A stretch of DNA of 64,000 nucleotides from Acinetobacter baylyi DSM 14961 = CIP 107474 (GCF_000368685.1 NZ_KB849626.1:168436-232435); one strand, 5' to 3'. Counted from the first letter of the stretch, positions 27,822 through 37,455 are shown. Numbers and translations: made by a program. The notes: generated by a model not told the origin, from the sequence alone.

Positions 27822-29270
27822 ATGATTCAGGAAAGTTTACAGTATTTACTCAAGCATCCTGATATTTCATTTACAGCACCAACATCTGGTGCTGTGATTG
27901 AAGTGAATGATGCAGCTAAAGGCACACCTTTGGCTTGGGTAAAAAGTCATGACCGTTCAGGTGTTGAAGCTGCAATTCAGCGTTCGGCTCAAGCACAGGC
28001 CAAATGGAAAACCCAGACCGCATTACAACGTGCTGATGTACTCTGGGCATGGTTTCACCTGATCAATGAACACAAAGAAAACCTTGCGCAAATTTTGACG
28101 GCTGAGCAAGGCAAGCCATTGGCAGAAGCACGTGGTGAAATTGGTTATGCCGCGTCTTTTATTCGCTGGTTTGCAGAACAGGCACGTCGCATTGATGGCG
28201 AAATTTTGCCGCCAACTATGGCGCATCAGCGTTTATTGGTGATCAAGCAAGCGATTGGGGTGACTGCTGCCATTACGCCTTGGAATTTTCCAGCGGCCAT
28301 GATTACACGTAAAGCTGCACCAGCCATTGCTGCAGGTTGCTCAATGCTGGTCAAGCCCGCAGAGCTGACGCCGTTAACGGCTTATGCGTTGGAAGTATTG
28401 GCGTTACAGGCAGGATTACCTCAAGATATTCTCATCAATATCAGTGGTGATTCGGTTGAAGTGGGTAAAACGCTGTGTGAAAGCGATGTGGTGAGAAAGC
28501 TGAGCTTTACAGGTTCGACCCCTGTCGGCCGTATTCTGATGCAGCAATCTGCACCAAGTATCAAGAAACTCTCACTTGAGCTCGGGGGGAATGCGCCTGT
28601 ATTGGTGTTTGATGATGCCAATCTTGATCAGGCGGTACAGGGCATTATGGCGAGCAAGTTCAGAAACAGTGGTCAAACCTGTGTCTGTGCCAACCGAATT
28701 TATGTGCAATCTGGAATTTATGATGCCTTGACCACCAAGCTGGTTGATGCGGTTAAAGCCTTAAAAGTCGGTGATGGCCGTGAAGAAGGCGTGACTCAAG
28801 GTCCATTGATTGATGCGCGTGCCGTTGCCAAAGTGCAGTCTCATATTGAAGATGCGACCAGCAAAGGTGCCACCCTCCAAACGGGTGGTCAGCTTGCGGC
28901 CCAGGGAGGTACCTTCTTTGAACCCACCGTCTTGAGTGGTGTAACCCAGGAGATGCGGGTTGCAAAAGAAGAAACCTTTGGACCACTTGCAGCGTTATTC
29001 CGTTTTGAAACAGAAGAGCAAGCGATTGCGATGGCCAATGATACCGAGTTTGGATTAGCCGCGTATCTATTTACCCAAAGCACTGCGCGTCAGTGGCGTG
29101 TAGGCGAAGCCCTTGAATACGGTATGGTGGGGGTAAATACAGGCGCAATTTCAAATGAAGTGGCACCTTTTGGTGGTGTTAAACAGTCTGGTCTGGGGCG
29201 TGAAGGTTCACAGCACGGCATTGAAGAATATTTGGAAATGAAATACCTCTGTGTTGATCTTTCTGAATAA
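27822..29270 (+). CDS. gabD: succinate-semialdehyde dehydrogenase
   Basis: GabD oxidises succinate semialdehyde to succinate, normally with NADP. The 482-residue protein belongs to the aldehyde dehydrogenase family. PWNFPAAMITRKAAPAIAAG and FTGSTPVGR shape the cofactor site, LSLELGGNAPVLVFDDA carries the general-base Glu, and the catalytic nucleophile is Cys287 in NSGQTCVCANR. A second Cys two residues on matches the redox-switch pair seen in E. coli GabD. It completes GABA breakdown with gabT and gabP and ends at a strong terminator. Confidence 0.96.
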   Translation: MIQESLQYLLKHPDISFTAPTSGAVIEVNDAAKGTPLAWVKSHDRSGVEAAIQRSAQAQAKWKTQTALQRADVLWAWFHLINEHKENLAQILTAEQGKPLAEARGEIGYAASFIRWFAEQARRIDGEILPPTMAHQRLLVIKQAIGVTAAITPWNFPAAMITRKAAPAIAAGCSMLVKPAELTPLTAYALEVLALQAGLPQDILINISGDSVEVGKTLCESDVVRKLSFTGSTPVGRILMQQSAPSIKKLSLELGGNAPVLVFDDANLDQAVQGIMASKFRNSGQTCVCANRIYVQSGIYDALTTKLVDAVKALKVGDGREEGVTQGPLIDARAVAKVQSHIEDATSKGATLQTGGQLAAQGGTFFEPTVLSGVTQEMRVAKEETFGPLAALFRFETEEQAIAMANDTEFGLAAYLFTQSTARQWRVGEALEYGMVGVNTGAISNEVAPFGGVKQSGLGREGSQHGIEEYLEMKYLCVDLSE

Positions 29271-29288
29271 GTTCAGGATCTGAACGAG

Positions 29289-29321
29289 AAACCCGTTATG
29301 CCCATTCATAACGGGTTTTTT
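29289..29321 (+). terminator. gabTD terminator
   Basis: The 12-bp stem AAACCCGTTATG/CATAACGGGTTT with a six-base loop is followed by T residues, 18 bases past gabD. Confidence 0.93.
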
Positions 29322-29454
29322 ATTTCTATGATTTTTGATGTGTAGATCATCGTCCTGTGAGTAGGATGTTGAGTTGCATCTGTTGGCTATTATCTCGCCA
29401 TCAACAACAGTACAATCGTTGCAACTGCTTATCCTCAGATTGGGAGTCATGGCA

Positions 29455-30327
29455 ATGAAGAATATCCAAGGTATCTATCAAAATAAACATATGCACTGGG
29501 TCGGCGACGGTTTTCCAGTCAATAATCTATTTTCTTATGACCGTTTTGGGCAAGCGATTAGTCCATTTTTATTACTGGATTATGCGGCACCTTATGAATT
29601 TAAACCAACACATGCACAGCGTGGTGTGGGTTCACATCCGCATCGTGGTTTTGAAACCGTGACCATTGCCTATCAAGGTGAAGTTACCCATAAAGACTCG
29701 GCGGGTGGTGGTGGAACCATCAAAACCGGTGATGTACAGTGGATGACTGCGGGTGGTGGCATTTTGCATGAAGAATTTCACTCACCTGCATTTGCCGAGC
29801 ATGGCGGTCTATTTGAAATGGCACAGCTCTGGGTGAACTTGCCAGCCCATTCCAAAATGACACCTGCAAAATATCAGGCGATTGAATCTACCGAGATTCC
29901 TGTGATTTCACTTGATGACGCGGGCAGTTATATCCGTGTGGTGGCAGGCGAGTATCAAAATGCGCAAGGGGCCGCCAGCACGTTTAGCCCAGTGAATGTA
30001 TGGGATGGTTATTTGGCTGCGGGTCAAACCCAGAAATTTACAGTACCTGCGGGGCATAACACCTTACTGGTCGTGATGCGCGGTGAAATCATGGTGAATG
30101 GTTCTGATCGGGTTGGATCGCCTTGTGTTGTGGTGTTTGAGCAGGCAGATGTCGAGTTTGAGTTAAATGCGCAGACAGATAGCAAGTTTTTAATTCTGAC
30201 TGGCGAACCACTGAATGAGCCAATTGAAGGTTATGGGCCGTTTGTGATGAACAACAAACAGGAAATTGTTGAGGCGATTCATGACTTTAATCATGGTAAA
30301 TTTGGTCAATTGCATCCAGATGCCTGA
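29455..30327 (+). CDS. pirin family protein
   Basis: Pirins are bicupin proteins that bind one metal ion (usually iron) in the N-terminal cupin; some have quercetin dioxygenase activity, others act as regulators. This protein of about 290 residues has the metal-binding His residues in SHPHRGFETVT and GEVTHKDS, and the conserved GDVQWMTAGGGILHEEFH segment. The start is placed at the ATG at 29455, eight bases after a GGGAG site; an ATG six bases upstream is too close to that site. The open frame extends to a TTG at 29374 without support. It stands alone, with its own terminator, and its physiological role is not evident. Confidence 0.88.
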   Translation: MKNIQGIYQNKHMHWVGDGFPVNNLFSYDRFGQAISPFLLLDYAAPYEFKPTHAQRGVGSHPHRGFETVTIAYQGEVTHKDSAGGGGTIKTGDVQWMTAGGGILHEEFHSPAFAEHGGLFEMAQLWVNLPAHSKMTPAKYQAIESTEIPVISLDDAGSYIRVVAGEYQNAQGAASTFSPVNVWDGYLAAGQTQKFTVPAGHNTLLVVMRGEIMVNGSDRVGSPCVVVFEQADVEFELNAQTDSKFLILTGEPLNEPIEGYGPFVMNNKQEIVEAIHDFNHGKFGQLHPDA

Positions 30328-30371
30328 TCAGATCTGTACACATAAATAGTCATTCAGGCTTTAAATAAAAC

Positions 30372-30402
30372 AGCCCTGTATCAAACCTGATACAGGGCTT
30401 TT
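30372..30402 (+). terminator. pirin gene terminator
   Basis: AGCCCTGTATCA/TGATACAGGGCT with a four-base loop, then TTTT, 45 bases past the stop codon. Confidence 0.88.
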
Positions 30403-30722
30403 CGCTGTAGTCTTATGGTAAGCACCCGATGATTTTAGGTCCTTAGAATAATTTTTATTGTGATGTGGTTCTCATTTTTATATGCTCATGATATATCAAA
30501 AAAAAGGGTTTGTAAAATTTTTTTGGAAATTTGGTTAATTTAACTTACTTTTTTTCATAAAGTTTTTTTAATATCTTTATTTTTTATAAGTTTGTTTCTA
30601 TATTGTTTTAAGTTGTATATGAAAGATATTGATCCATCTGATTGATGCCTCAAAAAAACTTAAAAAACCAGATTGAGAAATTCAGAAATCTGGTAGTTTT
30701 TAATACGGTGTTTTAAGATTTG
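30403..30722. other. AT-rich intergenic gap
   Basis: The gap is very AT-rich with many A and T runs. I see no ORF, hairpin or clear operator. It must hold the promoter of the FAD oxidoreductase/methyltransferase pair, but the composition makes -10 calls unreliable. Confidence 0.5.
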
Positions 30723-32066
30723 ATGGGTGATAATCAAAAGAAATATTCTCACGAATGGATCATAATTTTGGATATCGCAATTATTGGTAGCGGCATGGCA
30801 GGCCTTGCTACTGCAAGAATTTTAAAAGATGCAGGACATGCAATCACGATATTTGAAGCCCTTCCTGGTCGCGGGATGGATAGCCATAGTATTGAGTTTG
30901 AAGGTGGCGTAATTGATGCGCCGTTGCGTGTCATGAATCCTTTCTTATGGAAAAATACCCTCAGCCTTGCCACGCATCTGGGAATGACCATGTTTCCTGT
31001 GCGTACTTATATGGCGTGTAGCTGGTTATTTGAAGACCGCACCGAAACCTGGCTGACGACCACACGCAGCCGTATTGGCAACTTCCCAATCATCAATAAC
31101 CGTAAAGGGTTAAAGCAGTATGGCTGGCGACTGGTTAAAGGCATGTTGCAGCTTAAAACCGCAATTCACCAATTTTTTAAATCCAAAAATCAAGATATTA
31201 CCCTCGCCGAGTTTATCAACCAAAACGATATTGAAGAAGTATTCTGGCATGGTGCGGTGATGCCTGTGCTGTATACCGTGTGTACCTGTAATCCAAAAAC
31301 CATTGGTGACTGGCCAGCAAAACCGTTATTGGTATTTTTACGCCAGCTCACGGATGGCGATGCACTACTGCGTATGCATGGAGGCACACCTGCATTTGTA
31401 GATCGTTTGATTGATGGGATTCATATCCATAGTGGTTCTGCAATTGTGAAAGTAGAACAGCAGGGCGATAAAGTATTGGTCGAAAATGCGTTGGGTGAAC
31501 AGAACCTGTTTGACCGCGTGGTGATTGCGACACCAACCGACAAGATCGATGACTTTTTAAATGCAGAGCAGTTTGCTGATGATTTGGCACTGTTAAAACA
31601 GTTCCGTTTTGAGCAAGGCGATTTGGTAATTCATACCGATACTACTGTGATGCCACCACGTCGTAAGGATTGGTCGGTACTCAGTTATATGATGGATCGT
31701 AAATTTACGCGTCAGCAGTTTACGGTATGGATGAATGCGGTTGAGCCGAGTCTTGTTGGCAAGTCACCTGTCTTTCAGACATGGCGTCCAGTCACGCCAA
31801 TTGACCCGAAAAAAATCATTTCTACGGTTAAACTGACACGTGCTGTGGTCGATTCAAAAACAGTTGCTTTAAATACAGCACTACAGCAGCGCCATAAAGA
31901 CCCTGAACGCAAAGTCTTTTACTGCGGTTCATGGTCATGCGATGGTTTGCCAATTCTGGAATCAGCAGTGACTTCAGCCATGAATATTGCTGAAATCTTT
32001 GGCGCACCTTTGCCTTTTGTTGGCCTTCAGCCTAAAGTTGAGGTTGCACCACAGCTTGGCTATTAA
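30723..32066 (+). CDS. FAD-dependent amine oxidoreductase-like protein
   Basis: The protein of about 447 residues is a flavoenzyme with an N-terminal Rossmann fold. IAIIGSGMAGLATARILKDA is the dinucleotide-binding motif, ending at an acidic residue in IFEALPGRGMD, and the C-terminal FYCGSWSCDGLPILESAVTSA segment is the second FAD contact typical of amine oxidase/phytoene desaturase-like proteins. The substrate is unknown. The start is uncertain: the ATG at 30723 has no good ribosome site, and a TTG at 30768, right before the FAD motif, is a plausible alternative. A methyltransferase gene follows after 27 bases. Similar flavoprotein-methyltransferase neighbours occur in lipid-modifying loci, but none of their usual partners is here. 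Confidence 0.8.
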   Translation: MGDNQKKYSHEWIIILDIAIIGSGMAGLATARILKDAGHAITIFEALPGRGMDSHSIEFEGGVIDAPLRVMNPFLWKNTLSLATHLGMTMFPVRTYMACSWLFEDRTETWLTTTRSRIGNFPIINNRKGLKQYGWRLVKGMLQLKTAIHQFFKSKNQDITLAEFINQNDIEEVFWHGAVMPVLYTVCTCNPKTIGDWPAKPLLVFLRQLTDGDALLRMHGGTPAFVDRLIDGIHIHSGSAIVKVEQQGDKVLVENALGEQNLFDRVVIATPTDKIDDFLNAEQFADDLALLKQFRFEQGDLVIHTDTTVMPPRRKDWSVLSYMMDRKFTRQQFTVWMNAVEPSLVGKSPVFQTWRPVTPIDPKKIISTVKLTRAVVDSKTVALNTALQQRHKDPERKVFYCGSWSCDGLPILESAVTSAMNIAEIFGAPLPFVGLQPKVEVAPQLGY

Positions 32067-32093
32067 GCCAGCCCAAACGGGATAGAGCAATTC

Positions 32094-32912
32094 ATGAAAT
32101 TACCTCATGCCTTGTCGCATTGGTTTCCACACAAATATGCCATTGATGCAAAACGGTTGGGAGATGAGCGAACACTGGCATGGAGTAATTTAGGTTACTG
32201 GGCTGATACCTCAGATTATAAAACTGCTTGTCGTCAGCTAGCCGATGGACTGGCCGACGCAGTTCAGCTCTCCTCAACAGATCGATTACTCGACTTGGGC
32301 TGTGGACAGGGCGCAAGCTTACAACACTGGGTTGAGCACTATCAGATTCAGTCTTTGTGTGCTGTAGAGCTACAGCTTGATCATGTCAAACGCATTCAAC
32401 ATGCATTTCCGCAGCTTGAAAAAATGATTCAGGGTTCATTTCTGGATTTAAGGCCCGATACGTTTAAGCCCCATTTTGATGTGGTGATGTGTATTGATGC
32501 GGCATACCACAGTGCTTTAACTTCATTTCTTACAGCAGTCGGGTCTGTTTTAAAGTCAAAAGGCCGTCTGGGCTTTCACTATCTGCTACTTTCGGAGAAA
32601 TGGACGCAGTTACCTGTCTGGCAACGCCAAAAGTATAAATATTTGTTAAAAGCTGCCGATGTCGAGCTGGATGATCTGGCCGACGTCACCACAACCGAGC
32701 ACACTTTGCGGGCACAGGGTTTCGATCAGATTCAGATTGTTGATATGACGACAGATGTCTTTGGTGGGTTTGCACGCTATATGGCGTCAAGACCTTATCA
32801 TTCAAAGCAGAATATTGACGAGAGAAAAATTCGCGCGACGGCAAAGTTATGCCAATACTTGTGTGATCAAGGGATTGTGCGCTATGTGCAGATTGCTGCG
32901 ACAAAACAATAA
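32094..32912 (+). CDS. class I SAM-dependent methyltransferase
   Basis: This 272-residue protein has a Rossmann-like methyltransferase fold. Motif I is LLDLGCGQGASLQHW, the acidic post-I residue is in LCAVELQLDH, and FDVVMCIDAAYH is the post-II strand. The FDVV..D.AYH pattern and downstream layout resemble small-molecule or lipid methyltransferases (sterol/tocopherol type) rather than RNA or DNA enzymes. It lies 27 bases behind the flavoprotein gene and is surely co-transcribed, so both may act on one substrate, which the sequence does not reveal. The stop is 26 bases from the 3' end of a convergent tRNA gene. Confidence 0.85.
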   Translation: MKLPHALSHWFPHKYAIDAKRLGDERTLAWSNLGYWADTSDYKTACRQLADGLADAVQLSSTDRLLDLGCGQGASLQHWVEHYQIQSLCAVELQLDHVKRIQHAFPQLEKMIQGSFLDLRPDTFKPHFDVVMCIDAAYHSALTSFLTAVGSVLKSKGRLGFHYLLLSEKWTQLPVWQRQKYKYLLKAADVELDDLADVTTTEHTLRAQGFDQIQIVDMTTDVFGGFARYMASRPYHSKQNIDERKIRATAKLCQYLCDQGIVRYVQIAATKQ

Positions 32913-32938
32913 AAAGAGAAAACAACAAGAGGGGAAAA

Positions 32939-33014
<76 letters not shown>

Positions 33015-33193
33015 ATTTGAAAGTACGCGTGATTTTACACGAACAAAAGCGAAGATCAAGCCTTTCATTATTTATTTGCATAAAGCTTGTACAATCTGAA
33101 GTATATAGGAAGCTTTGTTCTATCTGCAACGATGTGATTTCTGTCTCAGCATTGTTAAGATGAGCCTACAAATAAACAAAAAAAGAGATTCAT

Positions 33194-35035
33194 ATGAGTG
33201 AAGAAGCCCATTCGATCAGCTTGTTGGCGCCTGTGGTATTACTCACTGCCGCAGTCATTGCTGTCCCATTATTTAAACGTATTGGACTAGGGTCTGTACT
33301 GGGGTATCTGATTGCAGGTTTGGTGATTGGGCCATTTGGTCTGGCATTTTTTTCAGATTCGGCCTCCATTCTGCATATTGCCGAACTGGGTATTGTGATG
33401 TACCTGTTTATTATTGGTCTGGAAATGCAGCCATCGCATTTGTGGGGGTTACGCCGTGAGATTTTTGGTCTGGGCACCTTCCAGATTGTGGTTTGTGCGC
33501 TAGGGCTTACCGCAACAGGTATGCTGTTTGGTTTTAGCTGGCAAATTGCTTTTATTGCGGCGGCGGGTTTTGTACTGACCTCAACTGCAATTGTGATGCA
33601 GCTTTTGGGAGATCGTGGCGATATCACGCAACCACGCGGACAAAAAATTGTAGCGATTCTTTTATTTGAAGATCTGCTGATTGTTCCGTTGCTGGCGATT
33701 GTGGCGTTTATGGCACCGAATCAGGTGGTTGAATCTACCACGTCGCGCTTTGAAAATATCGGCATTGGTTTACTTGCGATTGCAGGATTGATTGCAGCAG
33801 GTTTCTGGTTGCTTAATCCACTGTTTAGATTACTGGCCGCATCCAAAGCGCGTGAAGTGATGACCGCAGCAGCCTTGCTGGTGGTACTGGGTGCCGCGCT
33901 GTTGATGCAGGTCAGTGGTTTGTCGATGGCGATGGGCGCATTTCTGGCGGGTGTGTTGTTGTCTGAATCGACTTTTCGGCATCAGATTGAAGCCGATATT
34001 GAGCCGTTCCGTGGAATTTTGCTGGGTCTATTCTTCTTGGGCGTGGGGATGTCGCTGGATTTAAAAGTGGTCGCGCAAAACTGGCCACTAATCTTAAGTT
34101 CGGTGGTTGCCTTCATGTTTGTTAAGGCACTCATGATTTATATCGTTGCGCGTACCACCAAAAGCTCGCATCAAGAGGCGCTGGATCGTGCACTACTTAT
34201 GGCTCAAGGGGGCGAGTTTGCATTTGTACTGTTTGCTGCTGCGACCAGTGCGCAAGTGATTGACAGTACCATTAAATCTAACCTGACCGCGATTGTGGTG
34301 CTTTCGATGGTACTTACGCCGATTATTGGAATTTTATTTGGACGCTTTACCAAAAGCAGCAAGCAGGTCTCACTTGAAAATGTAGATATTGCAGAAAACT
34401 TAAAAGGCAATGTGTTACTGATTGGCTTTGGGCGCTTTGGACAAGTGGCCAGTCAGTTACTTTTAGCGCGTGGTGTGGATGTCACGATTATCGATACCGA
34501 TATCGACATGATTCAAAACGCCGAAAAATTTGGATTTAAAATTTATTATGGTGATGGCTCGCGTCTGGATATTTTGCATGCATCGGGTGCAGATCAGGCC
34601 GAAGCCATTTTGGTGTGTGTCGATCAAAAAGAAATGACCAATAAAATTGTGGATCTGGTACAGCATGAATTTCCACTGGCCAAGCTACTGGTACGTTCTT
34701 ATGACCGTGAACATTCGCTGTATCTGGTCAAGCAGAATGTTGATTATATTATGCGCGAAACCTTCGAGTCTGCCATTAAGTTTGGTGGTGCTGTACTGGA
34801 AGAGCTGGGCGTAGATGAGCAAGAGATTCGACAGATTACCCGCGAAATTCGTGAGCGTGATGAAGAACGTTATGAAACCGAGATTGCCGCCGATGATGTA
34901 TATGCAGGTGGTGGGTTGCAATATACCAATCAGCATCCGCGTCCGACTGCACCACTGATTCAACCCAAGCAATCTGCCAAGATCTTAAATGATAAAGATA
35001 CGCAAGATCTGCTGGATAAAGACGAACAGCCTTAA
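33194..35035 (+). CDS. Kef-type CPA2 monovalent cation:proton antiporter
   Basis: This 613-residue protein has 12-13 membrane helices of the CPA2 exchanger fold (residues about 5-385) and a C-terminal RCK/TrkA-N domain. GSVLGYLIAGLVIGPFGLAF and AMGAFLAGVLLSES are typical Kef helices; the NAD-binding GFGRFGQ motif is at 411-417, with the acidic IIDTDIDM strand after it. Kef proteins release potassium and protect against electrophiles under glutathione control. The tail past about 540 is charged and variable. No kefF or kefG ancillary gene adjoins it, so I do not choose between KefB and KefC. It has its own terminator. Confidence 0.9.
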   Translation: MSEEAHSISLLAPVVLLTAAVIAVPLFKRIGLGSVLGYLIAGLVIGPFGLAFFSDSASILHIAELGIVMYLFIIGLEMQPSHLWGLRREIFGLGTFQIVVCALGLTATGMLFGFSWQIAFIAAAGFVLTSTAIVMQLLGDRGDITQPRGQKIVAILLFEDLLIVPLLAIVAFMAPNQVVESTTSRFENIGIGLLAIAGLIAAGFWLLNPLFRLLAASKAREVMTAAALLVVLGAALLMQVSGLSMAMGAFLAGVLLSESTFRHQIEADIEPFRGILLGLFFLGVGMSLDLKVVAQNWPLILSSVVAFMFVKALMIYIVARTTKSSHQEALDRALLMAQGGEFAFVLFAAATSAQVIDSTIKSNLTAIVVLSMVLTPIIGILFGRFTKSSKQVSLENVDIAENLKGNVLLIGFGRFGQVASQLLLARGVDVTIIDTDIDMIQNAEKFGFKIYYGDGSRLDILHASGADQAEAILVCVDQKEMTNKIVDLVQHEFPLAKLLVRSYDREHSLYLVKQNVDYIMRETFESAIKFGGAVLEELGVDEQEIRQITREIRERDEERYETEIAADDVYAGGGLQYTNQHPRPTAPLIQPKQSAKILNDKDTQDLLDKDEQP

Positions 35036-35042
35036 TGCGGTA

Positions 35043-35076
35043 AAGAAGTGATCCAGAAGGGTCACTTCTTGTTTTT
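35043..35076 (+). terminator. antiporter gene terminator
   Basis: AAGAAGTGA/TCACTTCTT with a ten-base loop followed by GTTTTT, starting eight bases past the stop codon. Confidence 0.85.
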
Positions 35077-35103
35077 ACAGGCGATCACGCAATAAAAGCG
35101 GAG

Positions 35104-35763
35104 TTACTTTGAGGGTGGGCCAAAAGCATTGGCGCGCGAATCCCCTTCCTCAGTCATAAAGAAAAAAATCACAATTAATACCCCTACAATCGGCACCAAG
35201 TTGATGAGCAATAGCCATCCACTGCGGTTAATATCATGCAAGCGGCGGACACTCACTGCAAGTGCAGGCAACAGCATAAAAATGCTACTTACAATAAACA
35301 AGGTATGCCCTAAATAAAGAAAATGTCCAAACGCCAGCATACTTACACCCAGCACAGCATAGAAAAACTGAAATGACCAAAACTCCTGACGTCGGGCACG
35401 ACCTTTGAAATCCAATGCGTTTTTAAAGCATTTGATGGCCCAGTCGATCATGCAGTAGTGGGCTTCTTTTTCTAGCATGGTGTGATGCTGTTTATCCTGC
35501 ATATCGACCATAAGCGGTGCTGTTATAAAAGCTTGGACTGGTGTAAGGATGGGTTTTGCGATGGGCGTATCCTCCTCGGGTACATCAATAAAAACTTCTG
35601 TAACTTCCCCTTGAGCATCCAATTCAAAATAGACATGCATGCCTGGCATGGGCACAATCCACTCACGCCACGCCGAGCCTAAAAAAGAATAATGCTTTTG
35701 ATCTTCTGTACGAATAATGGCGGTATTGGTTTGAACGGAATAATCGAGTATTTTGCCTTTCAT
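35104..35763 (-). CDS. DUF805 membrane protein with OB-like N terminus
   Basis: This 219-residue protein has two parts. Residues 1-65 look like a small cold-shock-like/OB domain (MKGKILDYSVQTNTAII through GEVTEVFIDVPEE). Residues from about 105 form a DUF805 membrane domain with four helices and the family motifs FKGRARRQEFWSF and VRRLHDINRSGWLLLI. The function of DUF805 is unknown. Its combination with an N-terminal OB-like domain occurs in Acinetobacter relatives. It lies convergent to the antiporter gene and is the last core-like gene before the accessory region. Confidence 0.85.
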   Translation of the reverse strand: MKGKILDYSVQTNTAIIRTEDQKHYSFLGSAWREWIVPMPGMHVYFELDAQGEVTEVFIDVPEEDTPIAKPILTPVQAFITAPLMVDMQDKQHHTMLEKEAHYCMIDWAIKCFKNALDFKGRARRQEFWSFQFFYAVLGVSMLAFGHFLYLGHTLFIVSSIFMLLPALAVSVRRLHDINRSGWLLLINLVPIVGVLIVIFFFMTEEGDSRANAFGPPSK

Positions 35764-36051
35764 CTATTGTTATCCTTATTTTTTGAAATGGAATGATTTT
35801 TTTGGCGCCAGAAATAATGAGGACGAGCGAACCTATGGAAAAGCATTCCAGATATTAAAAATGAAACGTAAACATGCCGTGATCTGAATTTAAAAAAAGA
35901 TCATGAAGGTGTGGGCAATCTGCGTTTGGATAAGCACAAAGACAAAATGGATGGATGCGGTAAGCAAAGAAATAAACGGGCGATGTGAGTCATGGTGACT
36001 ACTCCTGTATGTATTAGAAGTTCTACCGAATCACTGTCAATTGATTATGGT

Positions 36052-36126
36052 GGCAGAACGAAAGAGGGTTGACAGACTGGACATACAGAACCAGCACGCG
36101 CGGACGCGTCCCCCTCCCGTTCTACC
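36052..36126 (+). ncRNA. C4-type phage antisense RNA (remnant)
   Basis: GGCAGAACG (36052-36060) and CGTTCTACC (36118-36126) close a helix with one mismatch. Inside lie a CTGG/CCAG hairpin (36077-36094) and an ACGCG/CGCGT hairpin (36096-36109). This layout matches the C4 antisense RNA of P1/P4-type phages and satellites, which shuts off an antirepressor or kil transcript. As in those systems, the RNA carries a segment, TTGACAGAC (36069-36077), exactly complementary to GTCTGTCAA downstream on the same strand (36204-36212). GTCCCCCT (36108-36115) is likewise complementary to AGGGGGAC (36131-36138). Family assignment is from memory of the motif and structure, not from a search. Confidence 0.65.
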
Positions 36127-36203
36127 GCAAAGGGGGACGAGAAGGTTTTTACACATAAGGGTAATACTCAGAAGACTATATACCCTGATGCGCTGTATGA
36201 ACG

Positions 36204-36212
36204 GTCTGTCAA
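36204..36212 (+). promoter_or_regulatory. putative C4 RNA target site
   Basis: GTCTGTCAA is the exact complement of bases 36069-36077 inside the C4-like RNA. Its position 130 bases downstream on the same transcript copies the cis-antisense layout of P4/P1 immunity regions. No intact kil or antirepressor gene follows. Confidence 0.5.
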
Positions 36213-36537
36213 AACCGACTGGCAATGTAGGCCAGCAGGGGAATGATAATCTGTGGGGAAAAGGGAGTCAATTTGTAGTTGTTTTAGATATAGAAACTAA
36301 TGGAGGCAGAGTTGGATAGTTGTCGAAATTTAGGAAACTCGATACAGAAACTGATAAATTAACCATAATTGCCTCATCACTTTGATCTATATAAAAAGAC
36401 TGGAGAACAGTATAAAATTATCCAGAAAGGCAGGTTGAGTTGTACTAGATAAATCAAATCATTGACTGATAAATATGAAGTTAAAAGAAATTTATTACGC
36501 TTAATATTTTACAAACTCTATGACTTTAAAGGGAAAA

Positions 36538-37455
36538 ATGCAAAAACGTGGTCGCCAAATTCGTTTGTTTTATGTAGATGGTCAGCATAATGGAATTGTT
36601 AGAGCCGAACTTATGAATTGGACAGGTTATGTCTATGCCGCACCAAGAGCCAGTTTAAAGCAACTTATTGAAAAAGATGATGCACATGGTTCAGGAATTT
36701 ATTTTTTGATCAGTAAGGCACAAGAGCTTGAAGGTAAATATAGCGTTTATGTTGGCGAGACTGTGAATGGTATTCAAAGAATGCAGCACCATGAATATAA
36801 TAAAGATTTTTGGGATACAGTCATTTTAGTGCAATGTAAGGATACGACACTAACTAAAACGCATTGTGCATATTTAGAGTATCAAGTTTATCAATTTATT
36901 AAAGATAAAACACTTTATCAAATTGAAAATAAACAAGAACTAAAAAGTTATGCAGGAAGGTTGTCAGATGCTGATATTTCAGATATGGATACTTTTTTAG
37001 ATAATTTAAGTTTTGTTTTACCTGCATTAGGAGTCAATATACTTACACCAGTTGTAAAAATCCCAAGCCAATCAAATACTCAATTTGCTTCTACTATAGA
37101 TGAAGCAATAGAAGCAGAATTTTCTATTTTAAGCCGTGATAAAAAAATAGATGCGAAAGCATATATAAAAGACGGTATTTTTTATGTTAGAAAGGGTTCT
37201 AATGGTAAGAAAGAACAAACTCAATATCAACATAATTTCATTATCAATCAACGTCAATCTTTGATTGATAAGGGCATGATTCGAGTGCTCGACGATAAAA
37301 TTCAATTTACTCAAGACGTCGCCTTTACGAGTACTTCTACCCCAGCAGCTATGTTATTTGGCCGCCCAACATCAGGACCATCTACTTGGAAGCTTTTAGG
37401 TCAGCCTCAAACAAGTTATAAAGATTGGGAGGAAATGCAGATGAATTCCCACTAG
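36538..37455 (+). CDS. GIY-YIG nuclease family protein with DUF4357
   Basis: The protein of about 305 residues joins an N-terminal GIY-YIG nuclease fold to a C-terminal DUF4357 domain. The signature is HGSGIYFLISKA then KYSVYVGETVNG; the catalytic Arg (GIQRMQHHE) and Glu (AYLEYQVYQF) are in place, so it may cut DNA. The C terminus from about residue 215 (AKAYIKDGIFYVRKGSNGK) is the DUF4357 signature, often found near or inside restriction-modification genes. The ATG at 36538 follows an AAAGGG site; an ATG at 36520 is an alternative. It is AT-rich and opens the defence block. A role as an accessory restriction nuclease is inferred from context. Confidence 0.8.
   Translation: MQKRGRQIRLFYVDGQHNGIVRAELMNWTGYVYAAPRASLKQLIEKDDAHGSGIYFLISKAQELEGKYSVYVGETVNGIQRMQHHEYNKDFWDTVILVQCKDTTLTKTHCAYLEYQVYQFIKDKTLYQIENKQELKSYAGRLSDADISDMDTFLDNLSFVLPALGVNILTPVVKIPSQSNTQFASTIDEAIEAEFSILSRDKKIDAKAYIKDGIFYVRKGSNGKKEQTQYQHNFIINQRQSLIDKGMIRVLDDKIQFTQDVAFTSTSTPAAMLFGRPTSGPSTWKLLGQPQTSYKDWEEMQMNSH

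Larger units (their letters stand above)
35764..36519. other. intergenic left border of the accessory region
   Basis: About 750 bases without a supported protein gene. It holds a C4-type antisense RNA and its target (listed separately). A minus-strand frame of 30 codons (35901-35993) has a good AGGAG site but no recognised product. The open frame at 36041-36319 runs through the structured RNA and is not counted as a gene. Bases 36220-36519 are AT-rich. No integrase or clear att duplication is seen, so this is at best a decayed phage or satellite remnant. Confidence 0.6.

Noticed and set aside
36041..36319. 92-codon open frame over the C4-like RNA
   Set aside because: Its frame runs straight through the paired segments of the structured RNA, the predicted protein is Arg-rich and resembles nothing, and no ribosome site precedes it.
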